Shown here one piece after another: positions 32,916-41,899 of a DNA stretch of 64,000 nucleotides (position 1 is its first letter; the number at the start of each line of letters is the position of its first letter). The DNA is from Fusibacter sp. A1 (lineage in GTDB: Bacteria; Bacillota; Clostridia; Peptostreptococcales; Acidaminobacteraceae), in contig NZ_QQWI01000002.1 of the NCBI RefSeq assembly GCF_004125825.1, forward strand, positions 310,001 to 374,000, in the 5' to 3' direction. Under the pieces are notes generated by a model. It was not told where the DNA came from and did no database searches. It saw only the letters and a program-made list of their open reading frames with translations. The translations under genes were made by a program, and so were the position numbers.

Positions 32916-33608
32916 ATGTATTCGATACTTGAAAACGTATTTAAGAGACATCAGATAGATCATTGGGGATTTGCAGACCTAAAGGGCGCGCTCCCGGAAG
33001 ACTTGAACCACTATAAGACAGCAGTAAGCTTTTATGTTCCTATGTTGACAGCGGTGATCGATGAGGTGGTCGATGCTCCGACGGTACCGTATTTCCATTT
33101 GTATCGGACGGTAAACCGTATGATCGATCAAATCAATCTGGAAATCGGTCTTGCACTTGAAAAGAACGGCCATCGGGCCTATCCCATCGCCGCATCCCAG
33201 TCGCTGCCTGGAAAAGAACATCATTACGAAGGGCGATTTCAGCATAGGACTGCGGCAAGGCTAGCCGGTTTAGGAAGTATTGGCAAAAGCGCTTGCTTTA
33301 TCACGCCGACCCACGGACCAAGGGTACGCCTGGGTACGGTGCTGACCACCTACCAGCCAGATCAATATCCAAAGGTTGAAGAGGAGTCGTGCGGGGGCTG
33401 CGACTTATGCGCCGCAATCTGTCCTGCCATGGCCATTTACGGTGTGAATTGGCATGAAGGTATTGAAAGAAACGAAATGATTGATGTAAGAGCTTGTTCA
33501 AAACACATGCACAGGGCATATCAGCACATAGGACGAGGTGTGGTTTGCGGCCTCTGTTTTTCGGTATGCCCCAAGGGAAGAAAATTAGGGAAGGTAGAGA
33601 ATAGATGA
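32916..33608 (+). CDS. QueG-like double [4Fe-4S] cluster protein
   Basis: A 230-residue Fe-S protein resembling the epoxyqueuosine reductase core: ARLAGLGSIGKSACFITP and GPRVRLGTVLTTYQP (cobalamin-domain-like, about 120-155), then CGGCDLCAAICPAMAI (about 164-179) and CGLCFSVCPKGRK near the end. True QueG is about 100 residues longer and has a YGCDxCQ type second cluster, so this is likely one of the short anaerobe paralogues of unknown substrate. ATG 32916 follows GGAGG and the promoter. The stop overlaps the next gene as ATGA. Confidence 0.8.
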   Translation: MYSILENVFKRHQIDHWGFADLKGALPEDLNHYKTAVSFYVPMLTAVIDEVVDAPTVPYFHLYRTVNRMIDQINLEIGLALEKNGHRAYPIAASQSLPGKEHHYEGRFQHRTAARLAGLGSIGKSACFITPTHGPRVRLGTVLTTYQPDQYPKVEEESCGGCDLCAAICPAMAIYGVNWHEGIERNEMIDVRACSKHMHRAYQHIGRGVVCGLCFSVCPKGRKLGKVENR

Positions 33609-34666
33609 TGTATTTTATGAAATGGGCTGTGGTCCTTCAATTGACAGTTTCGCTCCTAAGCGGTCCGCTGAGCGGGGACGTGGTCGTAAAGAATCAGGGT
33701 ATAAACGAAGAGGATGCTAAAGCGGTTGCAGAATCGATCGATTATGAAAAGATAGTCGATGAGCATAAACCCAATGAACTGGGTCAGGTGATGATTGTGA
33801 TGTATCACAATCTTGTGAGTGATCCGAGCAAGGAAGGGTATTACGCAAGAACCCCTGAGAACTTCAAAAAAGATCTGATAAGGCTTTATAGTGAAGGATA
33901 CGTACCGATCACGATGACAGAACTTGTCACTGGTGATTTTGACGTTCCTGCAGGTAAGACCCCCATCGTGCTGACCTTCGATGACGGACATCCTTCCAAT
34001 TTTCAGTACCTGGAGGATGGTACCATCGATCCCTCTTGCGTCATAGGAATCTTCGAATCCATGGAGAGGGAGTATGAAGGCTTTGGTGGAAAAGCGATAT
34101 TCTATGTCAACCAGCCGGTCGTCTTTGGCAACGCGCCGATTGATGCTAATAAAGTCGAGTATCTGCTCACAAGCGGGTATGAACTGGGAAACCACACAGC
34201 AGGCCATGTCAATCTGACTGAGGTCGATCAGGAAAAACAGCGGTCGACCATTGTCAAACAGGCTGAGTATCTTGAAGCGCTTAACGGAAACAGCTCCTTT
34301 CACTTTTCGGTGCCCTTCGGCCAAAAGCCAAAAGACTATTTTGAACTTGTCAAAGGTGAAGGGTGGCTCGCTCCATATAGAATGGTCAGTTCGGTGAATG
34401 TGGGCTGGAATCCCATAAAATCACCTTTTGATACTCGTTTTGACGCATATGACCTAAACCGGATCACAGTAGGTGATGACGACTACGAACTGAACTTCTG
34501 GTTGGATTATTTCAAGGACAATCCAGGCAGGCGGTTTATCTCGGATGGACTCAAGGATGTAATCACCATAAACAAAGAGACGATGGAGTACTTGTCTGAA
34601 GGGGCAAGCGCTCAAAAACGTGTTTTACTGTATGACGAAGGAGGTATAGAGTGGAAAACCAAATGA
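33605..34666 (+). CDS. Secreted polysaccharide deacetylase (NodB domain)
   Basis: The 353-residue exported protein has a signal peptide (about 1-24) and a NodB homology domain: IVLTFDDGHPSN (catalytic/metal Asp pair, about 119-130), the metal His residues in ELGNHTAGH (about 194-202), and FSVPFGQKP near 235. CE4 enzymes remove acetyl groups from wall peptidoglycan or other amino-sugars. It overlaps the QueG-like gene by four bases and the downstream small ORF by 16 bases. The reading frame from 33605 opens with two Met codons. Confidence 0.88.
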   Translation: MMYFMKWAVVLQLTVSLLSGPLSGDVVVKNQGINEEDAKAVAESIDYEKIVDEHKPNELGQVMIVMYHNLVSDPSKEGYYARTPENFKKDLIRLYSEGYVPITMTELVTGDFDVPAGKTPIVLTFDDGHPSNFQYLEDGTIDPSCVIGIFESMEREYEGFGGKAIFYVNQPVVFGNAPIDANKVEYLLTSGYELGNHTAGHVNLTEVDQEKQRSTIVKQAEYLEALNGNSSFHFSVPFGQKPKDYFELVKGEGWLAPYRMVSSVNVGWNPIKSPFDTRFDAYDLNRITVGDDDYELNFWLDYFKDNPGRRFISDGLKDVITINKETMEYLSEGASAQKRVLLYDEGGIEWKTK

Positions 34667-34791
34667 TTATAATTTTAGTGATGATGTTTTTTATCATCTT
34701 GGTATCGATTCAGTTTACCCTGAACAGGCTCTTGTTCCATATGAAAGAAGTCGTAGCCCTATTGCATTTGATTGTCAATCGTCCAAAGTAG
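34651..34791 (+). CDS. Single-helix membrane micro-protein (46 aa)
   Basis: A GTG-started ORF with a textbook AAGGAGG six bases upstream (34638-34644). It encodes one membrane helix (about 5-22, [18 protein letters not shown]) followed by a short amphipathic tail ([19 protein letters not shown]) and NRPK. It overlaps the deacetylase stop by 16 bases and ends 7 bases before the regulator start, so translation is probably coupled to both. No family is recognised; a membrane tether or modulator for its neighbours is conceivable. Confidence 0.7.
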   Translation: MENQMIIILVMMFFIILVSIQFTLNRLLFHMKEVVALLHLIVNRPK

Positions 34792-34798
34792 GTGGAGA

Positions 34799-36517
34799 GT
34801 GGAACCTTTAAGCAGTATCAAAGAAACACTTGTGCAGGTCGCAGAGGCGATCAGAGCGGCACTCGGCGTCCACGTGACCATCGTCGACCATACCTTTGAA
34901 AAGATCATCACGACAAGGGATGAGTCCTTAGGCAGAATCGATGAAGGATCGGCGAATGCGCTCTCCCTAAAGACAGGAGAGCTGCTGTTTATCGACCAGC
35001 CAAGAAACCACGTCGCTTGCGCGGCGTGCGGAAACAAAAACAGTTGCAAGGAATTCGCAGAAATCTGCGCCCCTATCGTATCAAAGGATGGAATATTAGG
35101 CGTCATAGGCCTAGTCGCCTATGACGAATCCCAAAGGGACTATCTGATCGCCCATAGTGAGGGTGTGAAGAAGTTCGTCGGCGAAATGGCCAAACTGATC
35201 GCATCGAAATATAGGGAAACCCTTGACCATCACGCGCTCGAGGTCGCAAGCCGAGAACTTGATCTGCTTGTGAGTCACATGGAGCAGGGGGTGGTCTACA
35301 CCGATTGCAAGGGAATCATCAAAAGGCTCAACGACTATGTGGAGAACGCCTTTGGATTTACTGTCGGCTCGACGGTACCCGCTGATTTTTTAGCCGCAGC
35401 GGAAAATTCGGATCTCAGCCATCAGTCCTTTGTGATCAGTGAACCCAATATGACCAGAGGTATTTTTGATCGCCACACCATAAAGAACGCGACGGGAGAA
35501 TGCGGATACGTCTTCTTTATCGAGACGCTCAAATCATCGATCTCGAGATACCATGCCCTCGAATCTCAGCCCATGCTTACGCATTTCGATACAATAGAGG
35601 GAAGTTCAAAAACCATTCGAGGCGCGATCAACATCGCCATGCGAGCTGCCATGTCCTCATCGACAGTGCTCATCCAAGGGGAGAGCGGTACAGGCAAGGA
35701 ACTCTTTGCTAGAGCCATCCACAACCACAGCGCGAGAGCGGACTGCGCATTTGTCGCGATAAATTGTGGCGCTATCCCTGAAAATCTTCTGGAAAGCGAG
35801 CTGTTCGGATATGAGTCGGGAGCGTTCACAGGAGCCAACACCAAAGGAAAGCCAGGGAAGTTCGAGCTTGCCGATGGGGGGACCTTGTTTCTAGATGAGA
35901 TCGGCGATATGCCTCTCAATCTACAGGTCAAGCTCTTGAGGGTGCTGCAGGAAAGAGCCGTAGAAAGGCTAGGGTCCAGTGAACCGACCCCCATTGATGT
36001 GAGAATAATCTGTGCCACGCACAGGGATCTTGAGCTGATGGTCAAGGAAGGTGAGTTTAGGGAAGACCTGTACTACAGGATTCAAGTACTACCTGTGATG
36101 ATTCCACCCCTGAGAGAGCGTACAGAGGACATACCGGATCTTGTAAAACAACTGGTGAAACGGAAAAAAGAAAGGTTATCCATCGGTCGAAACATCACGG
36201 TAAGCGATGAAGTGATGAAGATGTTCATGACCCATAGATGGACCGGAAACATCAGGGAACTTGAAAATGTGATCGAGTACTCCCTCAATATCGATACAGA
36301 CGGCATCGTAACAAGTGAGGATCTGCCAAACCGCTTTTACGGGCAGGGAAGCAGAAGGAAATCGGATCGTGGATTCATGACCCTTCAGCAGATGGAGCAC
36401 GATCTGATCAAGAGCGCGATAAGCCATTATGGAACCCATAAGGAAGGTATCGTTCAAATATGTAATGTTCTGGGGATTTCTAGAGCGACACTATATCGAA
36501 AAATGAAAGAAATTTAG
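34799..36517 (+). CDS. Sigma-54-dependent transcriptional activator (PrdR-like)
   Basis: About 572 residues. An N-terminal sensor domain (about 5-125) carries four Cys in [10 protein letters not shown] and EICAPI. A PAS-like domain follows (about 145-240, [20 protein letters not shown]), then the AAA+ domain with Walker [15 protein letters not shown] sigma-54 contact loop, and [14 protein letters not shown] Fis-type HTH ends it ([13 protein letters not shown]). The start is taken at GTG 34799, closely coupled to the preceding ORF; the ribosome site spacing is short, so TTG 34772 remains possible. It most likely activates the sigma-54 promoter directly downstream. Confidence 0.92.
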   Translation: MEPLSSIKETLVQVAEAIRAALGVHVTIVDHTFEKIITTRDESLGRIDEGSANALSLKTGELLFIDQPRNHVACAACGNKNSCKEFAEICAPIVSKDGILGVIGLVAYDESQRDYLIAHSEGVKKFVGEMAKLIASKYRETLDHHALEVASRELDLLVSHMEQGVVYTDCKGIIKRLNDYVENAFGFTVGSTVPADFLAAAENSDLSHQSFVISEPNMTRGIFDRHTIKNATGECGYVFFIETLKSSISRYHALESQPMLTHFDTIEGSSKTIRGAINIAMRAAMSSSTVLIQGESGTGKELFARAIHNHSARADCAFVAINCGAIPENLLESELFGYESGAFTGANTKGKPGKFELADGGTLFLDEIGDMPLNLQVKLLRVLQERAVERLGSSEPTPIDVRIICATHRDLELMVKEGEFREDLYYRIQVLPVMIPPLRERTEDIPDLVKQLVKRKKERLSIGRNITVSDEVMKMFMTHRWTGNIRELENVIEYSLNIDTDGIVTSEDLPNRFYGQGSRRKSDRGFMTLQQMEHDLIKSAISHYGTHKEGIVQICNVLGISRATLYRKMKEI

Positions 36518-36547
36518 TCTCAATATGAGATTAATCTCATATTGAGA
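36518..36547. promoter_or_regulatory. Tandem activator sites (upstream activating sequences 1 and 2)
   Basis: A perfect 30-bp palindrome starts right after the activator stop codon. It is made of TCTCAATATGAGA (36518-36530) and TCTCATATTGAGA (36535-36547), each itself a TCTCA-N3-TGAGA dyad. No T-run follows, which argues against a terminator. The centres are 17 bases apart. Confidence 0.75.
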
Positions 36548-36635
36548 CTTTCAGAGTTGTCATAAAGTTTTTTTTGTGCATAAGCATTTGCAACTTCTTA
36601 GATGTTTCGAGCATCGTAATTTCATGACGCATCAA

Positions 36636-36648
36636 TCTCAAAATGAGA
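36636..36648. promoter_or_regulatory. Third activator site
   Basis: TCTCAAAATGAGA repeats the same 13-bp dyad as the two sites 100 bases upstream, 130 bases before the -24 element. Confidence 0.7.
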
Positions 36649-36652
36649 ATGA

Positions 36653-36692
36653 CCAGGACTGATATAGGACTAAAGTCCTATATCAGTCCTGG
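36653..36692. repeat. Perfect 19-bp inverted repeat (40 bases in all)
   Basis: The arms 36653-36671 and 36674-36692 are fully complementary with a 2-base AA centre. No T-run follows directly on either strand, so it is not a standard terminator. It lies between the activator sites and the sigma-54 promoter, where it could shape the DNA, bind a further protein or stop read-through from the regulator gene. Confidence 0.75.
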
Positions 36693-36777
36693 CGGATATC
36701 CTTTATAATTCGACTGTAAGGTTTGATATTAGCGAATTTGTTTTTTTTTATTGTAGAATCTTTCGTTTTCTTGAAAG

Positions 36778-36794
36778 TTGGCATGTGTATTGCA
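36778..36794 (+). promoter_or_regulatory. Sigma-54 (-24/-12) promoter of the cysteine desulfidase gene
   Basis: TTGGCATGTGTATTGCA matches the sigma-54 consensus TTGGCAY-N5-TTGCW, with GG at 36780-36781 and GC at 36792-36793, exactly ten bases between them. Transcription would start near 36805, ahead of the ATG at 36826. Confidence 0.92.
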
Positions 36795-36825
36795 ACATAC
36801 ATGTTTGGAAAGCGGGGGACTTAAA

Positions 36826-38106
36826 ATGGAAAATCAAATAATTTCGTGTTTGCGATCAGAGGTAAAACCAGCGACAGGATGTACAGAACCGGTTGCGATC
36901 GCGCTGGCAGCAGCTTATGCCGCCAGAGGAATAGATCAACCGTGCGACATAGAAAAAATAGAGCTTACGGTTTCAACCAACATACTTAAAAATGCGATGA
37001 ATGTAGGTGTTCCAAGAACCAAAAGGGTGGGACTTGAAATTGCTACAGTGCTCGGCGCTTTCGGCGATGCCGAAGAGGGCATGAACGTACTTAGCAAGTT
37101 GAGCGGTCCTCAGGTTTTGGATGCGCACAGGATGCATCAAGTCATTCCTGTGGAGCTAAAGCGTTTTGACGGCGGTGAAAAGATTCATATCGATGTGGTA
37201 CTCCATGTAAAAGGATCACGACATCGTGCGACGATTTCAAAGCGTCATGACCAGCTGTGCTTCTACAGTGTCGATGACGTCGTATACTATCAGAACGAAT
37301 GTACTGACCAATCGGGTAGCGCTGACTATACGCCGCTATTCAGCCATACTATTGAATCCTTGCTAAAAACAGTGGATTCCATGGATGTTTTATCGATTAG
37401 CTTTATGATGGATGGGTATCAGATGAATAAGGACATGGCGATGTACGGTTTAGAACATGGTCCTGGACTTGGACTTGGTAGGGCGATCGCTGCAAGCAGT
37501 TCAAAAGAAATCGATCCTTCACAGCTTATCACCTTTGCCATGCAGATGACTGCAGCCGCATCGGATGCCAGAATGGCAGGTGTGGATATGCCGGTCATGA
37601 CTTCCAATGGAAGCGGCAATAACGGACTGACTGCTGTCTTACCGATTGTTGCAGCGGATATGATTTATAAGTTCGATCAGGATAAAGTGATCAGAGCTCT
37701 AGCCATGAGTCATTTGATCAACAGCTATATCAAGTATTACTTGGGTAGATTGTCTTCGGTCTGCGCTTGCGGAGTTGCTTCGGCAACGGGTTCCGCTATC
37801 GCTATCGGATATCTGCTCGGTATCCATATAAGTAAGTTACCGCATATCATCGACACCATGGTGGCGAATTTAAGCGGCATGACTTGTGACGGCGCTAAAC
37901 TTGGCTGCTCACTAAAATTATCGACAGCGACCGCCGCGGGAATTCAATCTGTATACCTGTTGAAACACAACAGCTACGCGGATATGAAAAACGGTATCGT
38001 CGGAAGAAGTCCGGAAGAATCGATCATGAATCTTTCAAAACTCGCTAACGAAGGCATGCGACCTGCCGATAATGTTATTACGGACATATTGATGTCCAAA
38101 ATTTAA
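36826..38106 (+). CDS. cyuA: L-cysteine desulfidase (CyuA / UPF0597, YhaM family)
   Basis: The 426-residue enzyme belongs to the serine-dehydratase-alpha-like family that degrades L-cysteine to pyruvate, ammonia and sulfide through a [4Fe-4S] cluster. Landmarks are KPATGCTEPVAIALAAAYA (about 13-31), TSNGSGNNGLTAVLPI (about 277), SSVCACGVASATGSAIAIG and GMTCDGAKLGCSLKLSTAT (about 362-380), with the Cys residues expected for cluster binding. ATG 36826 is chosen because it lies downstream of the sigma-54 start and has a GGGGGA site. It is the likely target of the activator encoded upstream. Confidence 0.9.
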   Translation: MENQIISCLRSEVKPATGCTEPVAIALAAAYAARGIDQPCDIEKIELTVSTNILKNAMNVGVPRTKRVGLEIATVLGAFGDAEEGMNVLSKLSGPQVLDAHRMHQVIPVELKRFDGGEKIHIDVVLHVKGSRHRATISKRHDQLCFYSVDDVVYYQNECTDQSGSADYTPLFSHTIESLLKTVDSMDVLSISFMMDGYQMNKDMAMYGLEHGPGLGLGRAIAASSSKEIDPSQLITFAMQMTAAASDARMAGVDMPVMTSNGSGNNGLTAVLPIVAADMIYKFDQDKVIRALAMSHLINSYIKYYLGRLSSVCACGVASATGSAIAIGYLLGIHISKLPHIIDTMVANLSGMTCDGAKLGCSLKLSTATAAGIQSVYLLKHNSYADMKNGIVGRSPEESIMNLSKLANEGMRPADNVITDILMSKI

Positions 38107-38174
38107 TGCTGATCTGCTACGCAAGTAGCTTGATCTTACAATCGACCCCCTAAAGCGATTGTATATACACTCTC

Positions 38175-38205
38175 GATGCTAATTTATGTTAGCATCCTTT
38201 TTTTT
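38175..38205 (+). terminator. Terminator of the desulfidase gene
   Basis: GATGCTAA-TTTATG-TTAGCATC followed by CTTTTTTTT. Confidence 0.85.
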
Positions 38206-38297
38206 GTTTTTGACGGAACATTTTATCGGAATATTCCGTCAAAGTAGTATACTTGGTCTATAAGGCGAACCAGTTTTAAGAAACGGGGGTCATTACG

Positions 38298-40433
38298 ATG
38301 AAAAAGATGTTAGTTGCGATTTTAATGCTACTCATGGTCATAGCCGGTGTGCCGCTAGGAGCTTCTGCCGACAGCAGTTATGTGGACGTGCCTTTGAAAA
38401 TATCTCTATCAAAGGATTACCTTCCTCTCAGGTCTACGTTCGAAGGCTTGGGCTATACGGTGACATGGCAGGCTCAGACCCGTATGGTTGAAATCGAAAA
38501 GAATAAGATGCTGATCCAAGTGAAAGCGGACCAAAAGTATCTTCTTAAAAACGGAGTGCTGGTTGATGGAATCATCAAGCCAGTGATTATCGACGGCAGG
38601 ATGTACTTGTCGGTAGCCGCAGTAAATCAGATTTTTGAGGGTGTCAGACGATTAAATCCCTTAGTGGCGAGAGTGTACGACACGCTTAGGTCGGAATCGC
38701 AGACACTACCAGTCCTACATGGCATGGTGGAGTATGACGCCCTGATGTCGTTTTACCCAAGTGAGGACCTGTACTATAGGATGCTTGATGACATATCGAC
38801 AGACGAGGTCTTTCCCGCAGCAGGTCTAAACACTGAAGAGGCCAAAGAAAGCGACGTTTCTGAAACGAACAATCAGGTCGAAGGGGTAGACGAAGCGGAT
38901 CTTGTGAAGCTTGACGAACATTATATCTACGCGCTTAAAAATCAGTTGATTCAAATCATCAAAACTGGCAGAGGTAAGTTGCAAGTTGCCTATATGGTCA
39001 AGGAAGACAACTTTTACCCTGAAAAACTTTTCATCACAGAGGACCGGCTGATTGTCATCGGTCGGGAGACAAGCGATGAACTAAGAACCTATGAAAAGGA
39101 CGATCGCATCATGACGGTTCCTCTTTATAGGTCAGAGGTGATGATGATCAAAGTATACGATAAGACAAACCTTGCCGGTGAAGCGCCAAGACTCATCAAA
39201 TCCTTTGGAGTCGAAGGACGCTATCTGTCGGGACGCCTTGTCGACCGTTATATCTATGTGGTTGCGAATCGGACCAACTATTACGATCAGATAAGACCGA
39301 TGCCTCAGCTCTTTGAAAAAGATGCCGCTGGAAAGACGATAACAAGTTCTATAGGATATGATGAACTCGCCTATTTTCCAGGTCATGTAAACAACTCGAT
39401 GATGTATACCATAGGCTTAGACCTCGATAATCTGTCTATGGACGGTTTTGATGTGGATGCATATATCGGTGGGGGAAGTAGCATTTATGTCGATCAGGAC
39501 AGTTTATATGTCGCTCAGCAGCAGAACAGCGGCATGTGGTGGCGCACGTCGGGCGAATCGACGGATATCTTCAAGTTCGAACTCTTAGACGGATCGATAG
39601 ACTTTGACGCGAGAGGTTCGGTTCCGGGTTCGATTTTGAACCAGTTTTCGATGGATGAATATGGAGACCACTTTAGAATCACGACGACAAGATGGGGTTC
39701 TGAGGATGCGGGTCTTGGCAATACGACACTCAACAACCTTTATATTTTGGATGAAGAACTAAACATCGTGGGCCGAATAGAAAACTTGGCGCCAGGTGAA
39801 CGCATCTACAGCACTCGCATGATCGCAGAGAAAGTCTATATGGTCACCTATAGGCAAGTGGATCCTTTTTATGTGATCGATACATCAGACGCGCAAAATC
39901 CTAAAGTTTTGGGTTACCTTAAAATACCGGGATATAGCAGCTATCTGCATCCGTACGACCAGACCACGATCATCGGTGTCGGTATGAACACCAAGCTTAT
40001 GGAGGGGCGGGTGGTCAATGACGGGGTGAAGATCTCCTTGTTTGATGTCAGTGATTTTGAGCATCCTATCGAAAAGGATAAAAGAATCATAGGTTCAGGT
40101 AATAGCAGTACGGATGTCCAATATGACCATAAGGCGTTCTTGTTCAATAAAGACAAGAGCATACTCGCCATACCGGTGACGGTTGAGAACAACTTCTATG
40201 GCGGCTATTCGAAGGATGCCTATGTCTTCGGGTTCACAGAAAAGGGCATGCTCGACTTCAAGGGATCCATCACTCATTCAGATCAGACGGGCGCTGAATC
40301 CTACGGATATGACTACAACAGTCAGATCAACAGGATCATGTATGTCGATGAGGATCTGTACACGCTATCCTATGATTATCTGAAGCTGAACGATTTAAAG
40401 ACGCTAGAAGAGATCGATGTTTTAAAAAGATGA
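38298..40433 (+). CDS. Secreted beta-propeller protein with copper-amine-oxidase-like N-terminal domain
   Basis: The 711-residue protein has a signal peptide (about 1-25) and a copper amine oxidase N-terminal-like domain (about 28-115, YLPLRSTFEGLGYTVTWQ). The long domain of the beta-propeller family (PF09826 type) follows from about 190, opening with NNQVEGVDEADLVKLDEHYI. Blade-like repeats continue to the end (LYILDEELNIVGRIENL, VYMVTYRQVDPFYVIDTSD). The family is extracellular and of unknown function, probably wall-associated. It is monocistronic with its own terminator. Confidence 0.88.
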   Translation: MKKMLVAILMLLMVIAGVPLGASADSSYVDVPLKISLSKDYLPLRSTFEGLGYTVTWQAQTRMVEIEKNKMLIQVKADQKYLLKNGVLVDGIIKPVIIDGRMYLSVAAVNQIFEGVRRLNPLVARVYDTLRSESQTLPVLHGMVEYDALMSFYPSEDLYYRMLDDISTDEVFPAAGLNTEEAKESDVSETNNQVEGVDEADLVKLDEHYIYALKNQLIQIIKTGRGKLQVAYMVKEDNFYPEKLFITEDRLIVIGRETSDELRTYEKDDRIMTVPLYRSEVMMIKVYDKTNLAGEAPRLIKSFGVEGRYLSGRLVDRYIYVVANRTNYYDQIRPMPQLFEKDAAGKTITSSIGYDELAYFPGHVNNSMMYTIGLDLDNLSMDGFDVDAYIGGGSSIYVDQDSLYVAQQQNSGMWWRTSGESTDIFKFELLDGSIDFDARGSVPGSILNQFSMDEYGDHFRITTTRWGSEDAGLGNTTLNNLYILDEELNIVGRIENLAPGERIYSTRMIAEKVYMVTYRQVDPFYVIDTSDAQNPKVLGYLKIPGYSSYLHPYDQTTIIGVGMNTKLMEGRVVNDGVKISLFDVSDFEHPIEKDKRIIGSGNSSTDVQYDHKAFLFNKDKSILAIPVTVENNFYGGYSKDAYVFGFTEKGMLDFKGSITHSDQTGAESYGYDYNSQINRIMYVDEDLYTLSYDYLKLNDLKTLEEIDVLKR

Positions 40434-40441
40434 TCGCACTA

Positions 40442-40467
40442 AAAAAGGACGCCTCGGCGTCCTTTTT
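40442..40467. terminator. Bidirectional terminator
   Basis: AAAAAGGACGCC-TC-GGCGTCCTTTTT, a 12-bp stem with a tiny loop, serving the propeller gene and the convergent YjiH-family gene. Confidence 0.92.
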
Positions 40468-40486
40468 ATTACTTATTGGCTGTTGA

Positions 40487-41650
40487 TCAACCCATGACCA
40501 ATACTACAAGCTTATAGATATAGTTTGCGGAAATACCGGCAGCAAGTCCGCCGAACGTGTGGGAGATGATCGCCTTATTGGCAAGACGTTTTACACCAAG
40601 GGCGTCCATCATGCCGACGTGTGTGCTCAGATAACCCGACCAGCACATGCCCATTGCAGTGAATACTGCGATGTCGTTTGATGCGATCAGACCGCCATCA
40701 AGCAGTCTAGGAACCATACCCATTGCAGCCCCTACAGCACCAAGTGAGGTGATAGGTAGTGTCACAGCCTCAGTAGAGGTGAATCCGAAGAAGAACTCCA
40801 ACACTGGTGCGATATAACTGGCCAGTTGTGGGAAAAGTCCGACGCCTTCGTAGGCTGCACCGATATACTCTCCGTTGGCTCCTTGTGGTCCGAACGTAAG
40901 CATCATGACAGCTGTACAGATGACAAGTACGCCAGGGATGATCGCAAGACCCATCTCAACGCCGTTTTTACCGCCGTCAAGAATTGCTTCTAAGAATCTT
41001 TCCAGTGTGTTGCCCGGTCTGATTTCTCTAACCTTGGACAATTGCTCGGCGCTGAGGCTTGATTCTCTTTCGCTCTCTTTAGTAACGCCGTAGTATTTTT
41101 TCGTGTGGTGCAGCATGATTTTAACACTGACGATCGAACCGATCAGCGCGCTTAGGTTGCCGACGATGATCGCGGGAAGAAAATCGGCGTTTAAACTGAA
41201 TAAATAAAAGGATAATACCATTCCCATGCCGAATGCTGTTCCCAAGTTGCAAAGGGTCGGGATCTCATGTTCTTTAAAAAACTTAGTGAACGACTTGTCC
41301 TTAGTCAAGGAGATGATTGCGGGATTATCGGATAAATAGGTAGTGATGATTCCGAGTGAAGCCGCACCTGGCAAGTTGTAAAGTGGACGCATGATCGGTG
41401 ATAGGACCTTGTTGATAAGCGAAACGACACCGAACTCGGTCATAAGAGCTGCGAACGCGCCAGCGAGTACCGCGATGGCCATGATTTTAAAAACCGTATC
41501 CAAAAGTAGATCATGTGCGGTTTTGATAATGACATCGAACATGACATCAAATCCCATGGTAGTTCCAAAGTAAACGGTTGTCGCGATCAAAATTGCTAAA
41601 AATACGAATGTTTCTTTAGAAACGGCTTTTTTAGTTCTGAATTCATTCAT
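40487..41650 (-). CDS. YjiH family / nucleoside-recognition (Gate) domain membrane protein
   Basis: The 387-residue membrane protein has about nine helices and two Gate-like repeats, e.g. SLGIITTYLSDNPAIISLTKD (about 98-118) and FGFTSTEAVTLPITSLGAVG (about 270-289). The family is thought to transport nucleosides or related solutes, without firm proof. The start is ATG 41648-41650, directly behind GGAGGAAGAG; the longer frame to 41695 has no ribosome site. It is divergent from hpt, a purine salvage gene, which fits a purine-related role but does not prove it. Confidence 0.82.
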   Translation of the reverse strand: MNEFRTKKAVSKETFVFLAILIATTVYFGTTMGFDVMFDVIIKTAHDLLLDTVFKIMAIAVLAGAFAALMTEFGVVSLINKVLSPIMRPLYNLPGAASLGIITTYLSDNPAIISLTKDKSFTKFFKEHEIPTLCNLGTAFGMGMVLSFYLFSLNADFLPAIIVGNLSALIGSIVSVKIMLHHTKKYYGVTKESERESSLSAEQLSKVREIRPGNTLERFLEAILDGGKNGVEMGLAIIPGVLVICTAVMMLTFGPQGANGEYIGAAYEGVGLFPQLASYIAPVLEFFFGFTSTEAVTLPITSLGAVGAAMGMVPRLLDGGLIASNDIAVFTAMGMCWSGYLSTHVGMMDALGVKRLANKAIISHTFGGLAAGISANYIYKLVVLVMG

Positions 41651-41693
41651 TCTCTTCCTCCGTTGACCCAATATCAGGGTGTTTACTAGACTC

Positions 41694-41723
41694 ATTTTAC
41701 AACGTCAGAATAGGTAATGACAA
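41694..41723 (-). promoter_or_regulatory. Promoter of the YjiH-family gene
   Basis: On the minus strand TTGTCA (complement of 41718-41723), an 18-base spacer and TAAAAT (complement of 41694-41699), about 45 bases before the chosen ATG. Confidence 0.5.
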
Positions 41724-41772
41724 CGTTTTTATACGACACTTGTATGAACCTTTCGTAATAAAATCGAGAGAT

Positions 41773-41786
41773 AGAAAACGTTTTCA
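41773..41786. promoter_or_regulatory. cre-like operator between YjiH-family gene and hpt
   Basis: AGAAAACGTTTTCA matches the CcpA/LacI-type consensus TGWAANCGNTNWCA at all but the first base, with a perfect GAAAACGTTTTC dyad. It lies 56 bases upstream of the hpt -35 and 50 bases upstream of the divergent -35. No LacI-family gene is in the window. Confidence 0.45.
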
Positions 41787-41841
41787 CGGCAAATCGGACA
41801 CCATATGGAAAAAAAGCGTGGAAAAAGGTTCGTTTAAGCGT

Positions 41842-41870
41842 TTGACAACTAGGGTAGTATTGCATAGAAT
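41842..41870 (+). promoter_or_regulatory. Promoter of hpt
   Basis: Perfect TTGACA (41842-41847), a 17-base spacer and TAGAAT (41865-41870). Confidence 0.8.
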
Positions 41871-41899
41871 AGAGCTATTAGTAATTTGAGGAGGTAGGC

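Noticed and set aside
36518..36547. The 30-bp palindrome after the sigma-54 regulator as a terminator
   Set aside because: No T-run follows, and the same 13-bp dyad recurs 100 bases downstream, which fits activator sites better.
36778..36825. Upstream TTG start of the desulfidase
   Set aside because: This segment is the sigma-54 promoter itself and is not transcribed from it.
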